A stretch of DNA of 64,000 bases, from contig CALMJK010000018.1 in the NCBI GenBank assembly GCA_937864225.1, positions 101,750 through 165,749 on the forward strand, written 5' to 3'. Origin of the DNA: an uncultured bacterium (GTDB lineage Bacteria; Krumholzibacteriota; Krumholzibacteriia; LZORAL124-64-63). Of the stretch, positions 46,213 through 54,559 are shown piece after piece (position 1 is the first letter of the stretch; every line of letters begins with the position of its first letter). Below the pieces are notes generated by a model that worked only from the letters and a program-made list of their open reading frames with translations, ran no database searches and was not told where the DNA came from. The position numbers were made by a program, and so were the translations under genes.

Positions 46213-47358
46213 ATGGATATTTCGCGATTTACGGGCGAAATGACGGGGCGGATCGTTGAGATAAGCTATCCATTTACCGATCATGCTTTCGTCCCCTCGC
46301 CGTTGTCCAGAACATGGGTGATGCCCGCGGAACTATGGCCACTGCTTGCGGAGGCAAAACAGCATCTCGGGAAACTGGACGGAATTGGGCAGACTCTCCC
46401 AAATCCTCACCTGCTGCTACAACCACTTCAGCAGCGTGAAGCGCTGACGTCATCAAGCCTCGAAGGCACATACGCTACACCCGCAGAATTGCTTCTATTT
46501 GAGATGGACCCGAGCGAACCAAAATCCGAAAAGGACAGAGCGAATACATGGCTCGAGGTCGCGAACTACCGCAAAGCTCTCCGAGAGGGATACGAACATC
46601 TACAAGATCGCAGTTTGAGTTTAGGATTTGTTCGCAATCTTCACGATTGGCTCCTTTCCGGAGTTCGTGGTCACGACAAGTCACCTGGACAGTTTCGCGA
46701 TTGCCAAGTTTATATTGGCGCTGATAGGCGTTATATTCCGCCGCCAGTAACATTTATGAGTGATTGTATGTTAGAGTTTGAAGAGAGTCTGACGGCGCAG
46801 ACCGCGATACCAGATCCGCTTATTGCGAGTTACATGATGCACTATCAGTTCGAAGCGATTCATCCGTTCAAGGACGGAAACGGGCGTGTCGGGCGACTCT
46901 TGCTCGCATTGACAACATGGAAGTGGTGCAAACTATCAATGCCTTGGTTATACATGAGTCCTTACTTTGAAAAACACAAAGATGAATACATCGACACCAT
47001 GTTCGCGATCAGCGCCAATGGTAAATGGCAGAAGTTTTTAGAATTTTGTCTAGTGGGCACCATTGCCCAGGCACAGGACTCGATACGACGATGCGAAAAG
47101 CTAAACGCGCTTAAGAAGATAATGGACTGCAAAATGGTAAATGGCAGCAATAGAGCGCACTTACTCATTGCTGATCTGTTTGACTTCCCCGTGATGACAA
47201 TTCCAAGGGTCCGAGACAAAATGAAAGTATCTTATCCGACAGCAAAAGCCGACATCGACGCGTTAGTTGATGCCGGAATAATTCGTAAACTCGGAACTGA
47301 TCGAAGGCCGGCAATCTACTATGCGCCAGAGATCTTCGACATTGCATATGGTGACTAA
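46213..47358 (+). CDS. Cassette gene: Fic-family AMP transferase-like protein
   Basis: 381 residues. The Fic motif HPFKDGNGRVGR lies at 217-228 with catalytic His217, and an inhibitory helix motif S80-S-S-L-E84-G85 sits upstream in TSSSLEGTYAT, so the protein should be self-inhibited (class II). An N-terminal DUF4172/Fic_N-like region and a C-terminal winged-helix part (VSYPTAKADIDALVDAGIIRKLG, in part) complete the usual 370-380-residue Fic architecture. It would AMPylate Ser/Thr/Tyr of a target. Codon use is clearly more AT-rich than the chromosome. Confidence 0.9.
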   Translation: MDISRFTGEMTGRIVEISYPFTDHAFVPSPLSRTWVMPAELWPLLAEAKQHLGKLDGIGQTLPNPHLLLQPLQQREALTSSSLEGTYATPAELLLFEMDPSEPKSEKDRANTWLEVANYRKALREGYEHLQDRSLSLGFVRNLHDWLLSGVRGHDKSPGQFRDCQVYIGADRRYIPPPVTFMSDCMLEFEESLTAQTAIPDPLIASYMMHYQFEAIHPFKDGNGRVGRLLLALTTWKWCKLSMPWLYMSPYFEKHKDEYIDTMFAISANGKWQKFLEFCLVGTIAQAQDSIRRCEKLNALKKIMDCKMVNGSNRAHLLIADLFDFPVMTIPRVRDKMKVSYPTAKADIDALVDAGIIRKLGTDRRPAIYYAPEIFDIAYGD

Positions 47359-47367
47359 GTTGAGCAA

Positions 47368-47466
47368 GCCTAACAGACCGTTGAAGCTGGCGGTTCGACC
47401 CTGTCACGGTCCGTGCAGAGCACGGCCCGCGCCAGGGCCGCCCGCAGCTTAACGCTGACGTTAGAT
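47368..47466 (+). repeat. attC site 7
   Basis: GCCTAAC to GTTAGAT; arms CGTTGAAGCTG and CAGCTTAACG pair with one unpaired G; length 99. Confidence 0.87.
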
Positions 47467-47473
47467 AACCAAC

Positions 47474-48175
47474 ATGATCAAAAGAGAAATGAATTCGATG
47501 ACCTACATATTCGGCACGCTTAGCTCATTACTACTGATTATGGCTATTTCATGCGCGGCTCATGGCGGTGAGTGCACGTTTAGCGAAGAGATAAATGTTT
47601 TAGTGCTTGAGGGTAATTCCCCCGGCGACGCTGGTAGGGCATTTACTGATTTGGTGCATTGTTTCTATTGTTTGAGATACCAGCGTCACACAGAATCGAA
47701 TCGATGGGCTGGTGCCATTACGGCTGCATACTTCCAATCGAGACGCGAGAGTCCATTGCGAGATAGAATCAAGTTGATTGGCGAGAAATATCTAGCTGGA
47801 CCACAAGACACGCAGGAGCAGAGTATTCTCGCACATGAAGCTGCTTTGACTCTCGCTCACTATGGGATTGCTCAAGCTGGAGGGTACGATATATTTTCGA
47901 TTATTTCTGCTGATACTATTCAACTGCCCCTTGTTGAGCTTGCTGCTCTTAATGATCCAAGAACGGTCAAGGTGCTTGAACAATATTACAAGAAAGCGAG
48001 AGTAAAAGGACTCGATGACATTCGAAACAAGGATGCTCTTATCTCTGTTCTGAATTGCCTTTATCATATATCCGGGGCCGAAGCATTTAAACTGGCAGAA
48101 GCAATAGCGGCGGATGAAGCTGACCCTTTCTTGATCGAGAGGGCCAAAAGAATTGTAAATAGGGGCGTGCATTAG
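47474..48175 (+). CDS. Cassette gene: exported hypothetical protein, AT-rich
   Basis: 233 residues, starting eight bases after the attC end box. A signal peptide (residues about 8-28, ending AAHGGE) precedes an all-helical chain with HEAT-like features (AFTDLVHCFYCLRYQ, WAGAITAAYFQSRR, DTIQLPLVELAALNDPRTVKVLEQY and ISGAEAFKLAEAIAADE, given in part). No named family. Its codon use is the most AT-rich in the window, so it was acquired from a different source. Confidence 0.65.
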   Translation: MIKREMNSMTYIFGTLSSLLLIMAISCAAHGGECTFSEEINVLVLEGNSPGDAGRAFTDLVHCFYCLRYQRHTESNRWAGAITAAYFQSRRESPLRDRIKLIGEKYLAGPQDTQEQSILAHEAALTLAHYGIAQAGGYDIFSIISADTIQLPLVELAALNDPRTVKVLEQYYKKARVKGLDDIRNKDALISVLNCLYHISGAEAFKLAEAIAADEADPFLIERAKRIVNRGVH

Positions 48176-48177
48176 AA

Positions 48178-48310
48178 CTTCAACAATCACATGCAGCTGG
48201 CGGGCTAGCCTGTCACGCCCCTGGTGCAACAGTCGGGCGGCCCGGCAGGCTCCCTGACCTTTGACCAGGGCGGCGCCAGGCCAGCCCGCAGCTGATGTTC
48301 ATCGTTAGGC
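48178..48310 (+). repeat. attC site 8
   Basis: CTTCAAC (one off consensus) to GTTAGGC (48304-48310); arms CACATGCAGCTG and CAGCTGATGTT; an inner long GC palindrome; length 133. Confidence 0.75.
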
Positions 48311-48346
48311 CGCCAAGGGAAATGCAGGCTCAGCGGGGAGGGGATA

Positions 48347-48535
48347 ATGAGGAAGTTCTTTGAGTCAGGACTTATCTTCATGCTAATTGCCCTGGTTTGG
48401 ATCGCAGTTGGCTTGCTCTCTGGCAGACCGGGTTTGGGAGCGTTTGGAGTGCTTTGGCTAGTACTAGCGATCGCCGTGAGAGCGAGGAGCAGCAAGAAGC
48501 AGCGCCCCGCCCCCGAGTCCCAGAGGACAAACTAA
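48347..48535 (+). CDS. Cassette gene: 62-residue membrane peptide
   Basis: ATG four bases after GGGGAGGGG. Two hydrophobic helices (FMLIALVWIAVGLL and LGAFGVLWLVLAIAV) joined by a Gly-rich turn, then a basic tail (RARSSKKQRPAPE). It occupies a cassette between attC8 and the degenerate attC9. Unrecognised; small membrane proteins are common integron cargo. Confidence 0.65.
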   Translation: MRKFFESGLIFMLIALVWIAVGLLSGRPGLGAFGVLWLVLAIAVRARSSKKQRPAPESQRTN

Positions 48536-48536
48536 T

Positions 48537-48596
48537 GCCTATCAATGGTGTGCGGCCGACGCGCAAAGACCCGCACGGCTGATGCCGGCGTTAGGA
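48537..48596 (+). repeat. attC site 9 (degenerate)
   Basis: GCCTATC to GTTAGGA; the right arm CGGCTGATGCCGGCGTTAGG is typical but the left arm has decayed; length 60. Confidence 0.5.
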
Positions 48597-48607
48597 GGCG
48601 CTGAGAA

Positions 48608-49492
48608 GTGGTTCGCATAAACATAAGGAGGTTCGTCACGCAACATCGGGAGATTATGTCGCTCGTGCTGTTTGTGGTTATCGCGTACGCTATTTCGTGG
48701 GCTGTATGGCTCACGGGCATGCTATCCATTGATGGACTGACCAGTCTTGAAGACGAGAGATTCGCGGGATTTCTCCTGGCAGGGAGTTTCGGCCCGGCCA
48801 TAGCTGCACTGGCGATGGCTGGGTTCACTGGCGGGCGCTCGTCTATTGTCAGCCTGCTGAAGCGCCTAATTCGGGTGAGAGTGAACTGGCGAGTCTATGT
48901 CGTTACATTCTTTCTGATGCCCAGCATCGGACTGGTATCCTATCTTGTCCTGGGTATTTCACCCAAGATCGCTCTGTGGAAGATCGCGATTACCATGATC
49001 GCACTGGTACCGTTGAATGCAATCGTAGTTGGAATCATTCTTGGGGTCGGTCCCCTGGGCGAAGAGCTGGGTTGGCGTGGCTTTCTCCAAGCTCATTTGC
49101 AGGGCCGTGCAGGGTCAGCCGCTTCAGCGCTCATAATCGGCCTCGTGTGGGCTTTCTGGCATTTTCCAGTATTCAGGTTTGCAGATTTCCGCAACGGATT
49201 GGACTGGTCGCAATTCATCGTGCTGTATCCGATATCCACGATTCTCGTTGCATTCGCGATGGGCCACCTTTGGCACTGGAGCAATGAGAGTGTGTTTATT
49301 GCGATGTGTTTCCATGCCGTGCTGAATACGACGGCGGTAAATCTTCTGCGCGACAACTGGTGGGATTTCGGAGATCTGACGGCTGCACAGATCTACTTGA
49401 CCATTCTGGCAGTATTCGCGCTGACGGCTGGTGCAACCTATGTATTGTCACGTACGGTGTTTCGACAGCCAGCGCGGGCATCATCGGACTGA
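48608..49492 (+). CDS. Cassette gene: CPBP-family intramembrane metalloprotease
   Basis: 294 residues from GTG 48608, nine bases after GGAGG. Eight hydrophobic helices. CPBP (Rce1-like) motifs: GEELGWRGF with Glu152/Glu153 and Arg157, FWHFPVF with the second His, and MCFHAVLN with the third, all in helix-compatible spacing. Such proteases mature lantibiotic or bacteriocin-immunity and prenylated substrates. There is no attC between its stop and the following ORF6N fragment. Confidence 0.85.
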   Translation: MVRINIRRFVTQHREIMSLVLFVVIAYAISWAVWLTGMLSIDGLTSLEDERFAGFLLAGSFGPAIAALAMAGFTGGRSSIVSLLKRLIRVRVNWRVYVVTFFLMPSIGLVSYLVLGISPKIALWKIAITMIALVPLNAIVVGIILGVGPLGEELGWRGFLQAHLQGRAGSAASALIIGLVWAFWHFPVFRFADFRNGLDWSQFIVLYPISTILVAFAMGHLWHWSNESVFIAMCFHAVLNTTAVNLLRDNWWDFGDLTAAQIYLTILAVFALTAGATYVLSRTVFRQPARASSD

Positions 49493-49550
49493 GAGACTTC
49501 GTGGCTAGCGAGTCGAACCCGCGCCACATGAATCTTAGGTTGGGGATTTC

Positions 49551-49823
49551 ATGTTCGAGCTGAAGGGGATCGAGAAAGCCGAGGTGGTCGAAAATTGCGA
49601 CCACCTCTCCAGATTGAAGTATTCCAAGTTTGTCCCGTGCGCGTTCACGGAACACGGCGCCATCATGGTTGCGAGCGTGCTCAACTCGCAACGGGCTATC
49701 GAAATGAGCGTGTTCGTGGTGCGGGCATTTATTGTGGCTCTGGTGGAGCCAATCCGGCGCCTGATGAGCCCTGCGGCCGCGCCCAGGCGGCGGCGGATCG
49801 ATTTCGGGGCTGGCGAGCCCTAA
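49551..49823 (+). pseudogene. ORF6N-domain gene fragment
   Basis: 90 residues reading MFELKGIEKAEVVE and then SKFVPCAFTEHGAIMVASVLNS, RAIEMSVFVVRAF, the C-terminal half of the ORF6N (phage antirepressor-like) DNA-binding domain. The usual N-terminal half is missing; the line before the ATG still reads VGDF in frame, as in RFPxDFMFEL. It likely arose by deletion joining it to the CPBP cassette. A similar start fragment occurs at 58520. Confidence 0.7.
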
Positions 49824-49923
49824 CAGGCGCATGACCAGACGAAGGCTCACGGGGTTGGCTTGCGCCAGCCCCGCGCAAGCAGGCTTTGCCGGGCGCCTTC
49901 GCCGGTTATGCACAGCGTTAGCC
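49818..49923 (+). repeat. attC site 10
   Basis: CCCTAAC to GTTAGCC; arms GCATGACCAGACGAAGGC and GCCTTCGCCGGTTATGC; length 106. Confidence 0.8.
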
Positions 49924-49942
49924 GGACGAGGATGAAACGCCG

Positions 49943-50572
49943 ATGATTTCAGCGCGAGAAGCACTTGAACGCCTTCAAGAGGGGAATCATCGCTTCGTGT
50001 CTGGCGCTCGGAGCAGCGACACACTCGCAAGCCAGAAGCGCCGCAGCGAGTTGGCGGCAGGCCAGGAGCCGTTCGCCATCATTCTCGGATGTTCCGACTC
50101 ACGAGTGCCGGCAGAAATCGTCTTCGACCAAGGTCTGGGCGACCTGTTTGTCATCCGCGTTGCCGGGAACATCGTCGCTTCCTCTCAAATCGGCAGCGTC
50201 GAGTTCGCCGCAGAGCGGTTCGGCACACGGCTGGTTGTGGTTTTGGGGCATTCCCAGTGCGGGGCTGTTCTGGCGACGCTGGAAGAACTTCAGCAGCCGA
50301 CGGACAACCAGTCGCGGAATCTGCGTTCGATCGTCGACCGTGTTCGGCCGTCCGTGGAAGCATTGCTGGCGACAGAACTGAGGCACGATCCGGAAGCTCT
50401 GGTGCGGGACGCCGTTCGGGCCAACGTCCGCGTCTCTGCGCGCCATCTGCGACACGGGTCGGAAGTTCTCGAGCAGTTGATCCAGAGAGACGGGCTCCTC
50501 GTCGTGGGCGCCGAGTATTCACTGGAGACGGGGGTCGTGGATTTCTTCGACGGTATGCCTAAGGCGGGATAA
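49943..50572 (+). CDS. Cassette gene: beta-carbonic anhydrase
   Basis: 209 residues. Beta-class zinc site: CSDSRVPAE with Cys50 and Asp52, and GHSQCGAV with His103 and Cys106; the flanking ARLQEGNHRFVSG-like start and LLVVGAEYSLETGVVDFF end are standard. It interconverts CO2 and bicarbonate in the cytoplasm. Length is normal and no key residue is missing, so the cassette looks functional. Flanked by two clear attC sites. Confidence 0.93.
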   Translation: MISAREALERLQEGNHRFVSGARSSDTLASQKRRSELAAGQEPFAIILGCSDSRVPAEIVFDQGLGDLFVIRVAGNIVASSQIGSVEFAAERFGTRLVVVLGHSQCGAVLATLEELQQPTDNQSRNLRSIVDRVRPSVEALLATELRHDPEALVRDAVRANVRVSARHLRHGSEVLEQLIQRDGLLVVGAEYSLETGVVDFFDGMPKAG

Positions 50573-50626
50573 CCGCGGGTTGCAGCGGACGGCGCTTCGC
50601 GCCGCAGCTGACGCCGAGCGTTGGGC
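50567..50626 (+). repeat. attC site 11
   Basis: GGATAAC, overlapping the stop of the carbonic anhydrase gene, to GTTGGGC; inner GGCGC/GCGCC stem; length 60. Confidence 0.7.
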
Positions 50627-50789
50627 GGAAGCGTCCCGAATACTCCGATCGGTTGCATTTGCGGAGTACAAGCGATGAGCTGCAATCTCGCGTAGGCGCT
50701 ATGAGGCTGGAACCCATTCGTGAGTGCGCTTGGAACAGCGATATGCCGTTCCGGCCTATTAACGCAGTCATGGCATCGCGGGGAGAGGA

Positions 50790-51677
50790 ATGGGGATTGA
50801 AGATATTGCGATCATTGGAGCTGGTCCTGCCGGACTGGCGGCCGCCCTGCAACTCAAGCGGGTTGGGACTACCCCTCTCCTTCTCGAGCGCACTTGCGTC
50901 GGCGGGCTACTCAGCAACGCGGAACTAGTTGTGAATTACCCCGGGTTCCCGGCCGGGGTTTCCGGCCAGGAATTGGTGTGCCTCTTTAGAGAGCAGGCCG
51001 CACGCGCGTCCGTGGAGGTAGCCCATGACGAGGTCGTAGCGCTGACCTACAAGTCGGGGTTGTTTCAGGTGCAGACCCGGCAGTCTCTTCACTGTTCGAA
51101 AACCGTTGTCATTGCCTCCGGCACAAAGCCTGTCACTTTTCCGGACGATCTAGTGCCAGCAGACGCTCTTGACTGTATCTACTACGAAGTCGCTCCGCTT
51201 CGGGAGGTCGCCGGAAAGCGAATCGTAGTTGTCGGTGCAGGCGACGCTGCCTTCGATTACGCCCTGAATCTGGCCAAGCGGAATCATGTGACGATCCTGA
51301 ACCGGTCTGACAAGGCAAAATGCCTGCCGCTGCTATGGGAGCGGGCTATCGCCAATTCTCATATCACGTATCTCCGCTGCACACGCATTACTAACATTGA
51401 AAGAATATCCGACGATTGCCTGACGTTTGAGTGCATGACGCCAACGACGAACCTTCGCATACATGCCCATTATCTGATTGGGGCGCTTGGCCGAGAGCCA
51501 CAACTGGGCTTTGTTGCAGGCGATTTGCGTGAAAAGCTCGGCCAATTACAGGTTGGCGGCTGTCTCCATGTCATCGGCGATGTCAAGAATGGCGCTTTCC
51601 GGCAGACCGCAGTTGCCGTGGGTGAAGGCATACTAGCTGGCATGAAGATATATCACCGACTGAAGGAATCCAATTGA
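50790..51677 (+). CDS. Cassette gene: FAD-dependent NAD(P)H oxidoreductase (thioredoxin-reductase-like, no redox CxxC)
   Basis: 295 residues, GGGAGAGG site. Two dinucleotide-binding folds: IAIIGAGPAGLAAA at the start and RIVVVGAGDAAFDYA near residue 145, and the closing IGDVKNGAFRQTAVAVGEG typical of thioredoxin reductase relatives. Where thioredoxin reductase has CATC the sequence is LDCIYYE, so the disulfide is gone, as in ferredoxin/flavodoxin-NADP reductases of this fold. The next gene, a radical SAM enzyme, overlaps the stop by one base, so it may deliver electrons to it. Confidence 0.82.
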   Translation: MGIEDIAIIGAGPAGLAAALQLKRVGTTPLLLERTCVGGLLSNAELVVNYPGFPAGVSGQELVCLFREQAARASVEVAHDEVVALTYKSGLFQVQTRQSLHCSKTVVIASGTKPVTFPDDLVPADALDCIYYEVAPLREVAGKRIVVVGAGDAAFDYALNLAKRNHVTILNRSDKAKCLPLLWERAIANSHITYLRCTRITNIERISDDCLTFECMTPTTNLRIHAHYLIGALGREPQLGFVAGDLREKLGQLQVGGCLHVIGDVKNGAFRQTAVAVGEGILAGMKIYHRLKESN

Positions 51678-52642
51678 TGAAAGTAGTTGCATCGGCGGGG
51701 CGAGAAGACGTGGCAGTCGTTTACATCGTCCAGTTCAGCAGCGGCAAAATGGTCGAGTGCGTCGAAGCGGTGCAGCCACCGATTCCGCGCGAGTGGAAAT
51801 GGGTTTTGCAAGTGTCTACTCTATTTGGCTGTCCGATTAGCTGCAGAATGTGTGACGCGGGTGGACACTATCAGGGCAAGCTGACCGCGGAAGAAATGTT
51901 CATGCAGATCGATTTCTTGATCAGTCGCAGATTTAGGGATGGAAACGTGCCTTCCCGGCAGTTCAAGATCCAGTTCGCCCGTATGGGTGAGCCCGCTTTG
52001 AATCCTCACGTGTTGACCGTGCTGGAGGAGATGCCACGTCGCTATTGTGCCGCCGGTCTCATGCCATCTATTTCGACCGTGGCACCGCAAAGCTCGGCGC
52101 ATTTTTTCCGGAAGCTACTCGAACTCAAACGGGATAAATATGCGGGTGGAAGGTTCCAGCTTCAGTTTTCGCTGCATACGACGGACGAGAAACTGCGCGA
52201 GAGGATTATCCCCGCGAGAAAATGGAGCTTCCGAGAGATAGCCGAGTATGGGGAACACTTCTACAGCCCAGGCGATCGGAAACTCACGCTGAACTTTGCG
52301 CTGGTCCAGGGTACATTAGTTGAGCCGAGTGTACTGCTTCAACACTTTTCACCGGATAAGTTTCTTATCAAGATTACGCCGCTCAATCCAACCTATCGCG
52401 CACAGGAGAATGACATGTTGTCATATATTGATCCATTGCGCGGACAGCCCGACTACGACATCTCCACAGCGCTGCGCAAGGCCGGTTATGAGGTTATTGT
52501 CAGCATCGGTGAAGTGGCAGAGAACTACATCGGAAGCAACTGCGGTCAATACCTCAAGCGTCACTTGGGGGACAATAGGGTGCTGTCGGATGCGTACACT
52601 TACGACGTCCAGCTTCATACGAGCAGCTTCTCAGGATCTTGA
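51677..52642 (+). CDS. Cassette gene: RlmN/Cfr-like radical SAM protein
   Basis: 321 residues from the ATG that overlaps the previous stop (TGATG). Radical SAM cluster C52-PIS-C56-RM-C59 in FGCPISCRMCDAGG, MGEPALNPHVL, FSLHTTDEKLRERIIP and late NCGQYLKRHL with Cys289, each matching the corresponding RlmN/Cfr positions (cluster, GEP loop, SLH strand and the methyl-carrying Cys). Those enzymes methylate adenine 2503 of 23S rRNA; related ones modify tRNA. The N-terminal RNA-binding domain of RlmN is reduced, so the target may differ. The cassette therefore carries a two-gene radical SAM system. Confidence 0.75.
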   Translation: MKVVASAGREDVAVVYIVQFSSGKMVECVEAVQPPIPREWKWVLQVSTLFGCPISCRMCDAGGHYQGKLTAEEMFMQIDFLISRRFRDGNVPSRQFKIQFARMGEPALNPHVLTVLEEMPRRYCAAGLMPSISTVAPQSSAHFFRKLLELKRDKYAGGRFQLQFSLHTTDEKLRERIIPARKWSFREIAEYGEHFYSPGDRKLTLNFALVQGTLVEPSVLLQHFSPDKFLIKITPLNPTYRAQENDMLSYIDPLRGQPDYDISTALRKAGYEVIVSIGEVAENYIGSNCGQYLKRHLGDNRVLSDAYTYDVQLHTSSFSGS

Positions 52643-52687
52643 CCGCCCTACGATGTGCCTGGTCAAGTTCTTGAGGAAAATGGATCC

Positions 52688-52746
52688 GCCCAACAACGGT
52701 TGCCGCCGACACGCGCCGCCCGCCGCTGAACGCGAAAGCGTTACGC
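52688..52746 (+). repeat. attC site 12
   Basis: GCCCAAC to GTTACGC; arms GGTTGCCGCCG and CCGCCGCTGAACG; length 59. Confidence 0.7.
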
Positions 52747-52816
52747 GACTGGCGACCAGGCTTGCTTGATGGGGCCATCTGTAGTACGCGTAACGGCACC
52801 ATAGGAGGTGCTGTTC

Positions 52817-52972
52817 GTGAAGATACCAGAGATAGTGCCGGTGGCCGACCTGCGCCAGGATGCGGCGGCCGTACCGCTTCTTCTGCCGGGTTGTGGACCG
52901 GACCGTGTGGATCGTTGCGGTATGGCGCGGAGCGCGGATCCCTTCTGGGCCGGCGAACTAGCGGTCGCGTAA
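52817..52972 (+). pseudogene. Fragment of a Phd/YefM-type antitoxin gene
   Basis: GTG eight bases after AGGAGG. The first 20 residues (VKIPEIVPVADLRQDAAAVP) match the start of Phd-family antitoxins, but after that the sequence (LLLPGCGPDRVDRCG and on) leaves the family and the ORF stops at 51 residues inside an attC. Frame damage or recombination is likely. No toxin follows. Confidence 0.5.
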
Positions 52973-53014
52973 CAGCAGCGTCCAGCCGGCCGGCAGTTGA
53001 TGCGAGCGTTAGGC
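52967..53014 (+). repeat. attC site 13 (short)
   Basis: GCGTAAC (overlapping the stop at 52970) to GTTAGGC; inner CAGCCGGCCGGCAG palindrome; length 48. Confidence 0.6.
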
Positions 53015-53120
53015 GGCTTTCACTGAGGACGCTAGTCACATTCGAGCTTTCGTTTCTGTCTGTCGGACTCGCCGCCGGACAGCCGACTGATGAACCAATT
53101 GCTGGAAGAGTGGCCTGACC

Positions 53121-54257
53121 ATGAATCTGAAGAAGGCGCTCAGCATCGAGGACTTGCGTGCGATGGCTCGCAAGCGTGTCCCGCGTTTTGTGTTTGATTA
53201 CGTGGACGGTGGCTCGGAGGACGAAGTGACGCTGAATGCGAACCGCGAATCGTTCAAACGCCTGCGCTTCCGGCCGCGAACGCTCGTGGACGTCTCGCAG
53301 CGAAACCTCGGCACCACGATCCTCGGGGGACCGTCCGCGCTGCCAGTGATTGCAGGCCCCGTGGGACTGCTCGGACTGTCCTGGCGTCACGGTGACCTGG
53401 AGATGGCGCGCGCGGCGGCAGCCGCGGGCGTTCCCTACGGGGTATCCACCGTCTCCATGCACTCCTTGGAGGATATCGCTCGCGAGGCCGGCGGCCGCCT
53501 TTGGTTCCAGTGCTACGTGTTCCGTGAGCGTGCCGTCACCGAAGCCCTGATCCGGCGCGCCTCGACGGCTGGGTACGAAGCGCTCATCGTCACAAGTGAC
53601 TTCGCGGTCTCCGGCAAGCGCGAGCGCGACCTGCGCTCGGGGCTACTGCCCGCGACCAAGCTCACGCTGCCGACCAAGCTGGACATTCTGATGCATCCGC
53701 GCTGGCTGATGACCGTCGCCAGCCAGCGGCCGCGCTTCGTCAATGTCGAGCGCGAACTCGGCGCGGGCCGCGACGCCGCCTCGTTCCTTCCGTTGAACAT
53801 GTTCGACCCTGCGCTCGACTGGGACGACTTCCGCCGCTTCCGCGACTTATGGAAGGGCAAGCTTTTGCTCAAGGGCGTGCTGCGGGTCGATGACGCGGCG
53901 CGCGCGGTCGATTGCGGCGCCGACGGAGTGGTGCTCTCCAACCACGGCGGCAGGCAGCTTGACGGTGTGATCAGCGGGATGGATGTCTTGCCCGATGTTG
54001 TCCGTGAAATCCGCGGCCGCGCCTCGATCATCGTCGATGGCGGCGTGCGACGCGGCAGCGACATTGCGAAGGCCCTGGCGTCCGGCGCAGAAGCAGTCAT
54101 CCTTGGCCGAGCCGTCAACTACGGACTGGCCGCGGGCGGCGCCGCGGGCGTCACGCGTGCACTGGACATCCTGAGTGACGAGTTCGATCGAACGCTGGCG
54201 CTCAACGGTTGTCGCAGCTCGGCTGACCTGTCGCCCGACCTGATTACGACCGTATGA
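53121..54257 (+). CDS. Cassette gene: FMN-dependent alpha-hydroxy-acid oxidase/dehydrogenase
   Basis: 378 residues. FMN-binding TIM barrel of the LldD/glycolate oxidase family: FDYVDGGSEDEVTL, PVIAGPVGLLGL, the active-site SNHGGRQLD with catalytic His275, and the second phosphate loop DGGVRRGSDIAKALASGAEAVILGR (in part). It would oxidise lactate, mandelate or a similar 2-hydroxyacid using oxygen, quinone or cytochrome. Full length and intact. Codon use matches the chromosome more than the AT-rich cassettes. Confidence 0.9.
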   Translation: MNLKKALSIEDLRAMARKRVPRFVFDYVDGGSEDEVTLNANRESFKRLRFRPRTLVDVSQRNLGTTILGGPSALPVIAGPVGLLGLSWRHGDLEMARAAAAAGVPYGVSTVSMHSLEDIAREAGGRLWFQCYVFRERAVTEALIRRASTAGYEALIVTSDFAVSGKRERDLRSGLLPATKLTLPTKLDILMHPRWLMTVASQRPRFVNVERELGAGRDAASFLPLNMFDPALDWDDFRRFRDLWKGKLLLKGVLRVDDAARAVDCGADGVVLSNHGGRQLDGVISGMDVLPDVVREIRGRASIIVDGGVRRGSDIAKALASGAEAVILGRAVNYGLAAGGAAGVTRALDILSDEFDRTLALNGCRSSADLSPDLITTV

Positions 54258-54312
54258 CGGAGCGAGCAATCTTCAGCATGTCGGCATGCCTTCCGCTTAA
54301 TGTGAGTTATGC
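54252..54312 (+). repeat. attC site 14 (doubtful)
   Basis: GTATGAC overlapping the stop at 54255 to GTTATGC; length 61 fits, but the arms pair poorly. Confidence 0.35.
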
Positions 54313-54328
54313 GGCCAAAGGGTCTCTT

Positions 54329-54559
54329 GTGGATTCAAAGACAGAACTGTTGTCGATATTTGAGAAGTTTGAGCAGGCTCTCTTTGATTGTGATGCGGAT
54401 AGTCTTCGCCAAATGATCGCGGACGATTATCGAGGATTTGATCCGCAGGGTCAGCCTCAGGGCAAGAACGTGATTCTCGAAGCGTATCGTCCCGGTGGCG
54501 TCAAGCTAGATGCATACGATGTTGAAGTGTGGCGACCGCCAGCGCTGGGGGGCACATTG
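54329..54559 (+). pseudogene. Truncated NTF2-like cassette gene
   Basis: From GTG 54329 the frame reads SKTELLSIFEKFEQALFDCDADSL and then IADDYRGFDPQGQPQGK and VILEAYRPGGVKLDAYDVEV, clearly homologous to the NTF2-like cassette protein at 44504. It breaks off after about 65 residues; the missing C-terminal half is replaced in frame by the next cassette gene. No attC separates the two, so the junction formed by deletion. Confidence 0.7.

Noticed and set aside
51677..52642. Calling the radical SAM protein a Cfr antibiotic-resistance methylase.
   Set aside because: Only family-level motifs are shared; the Cfr-specific GEAL loop is GEPAL here and the N-terminal domain is shorter, so resistance cannot be claimed.
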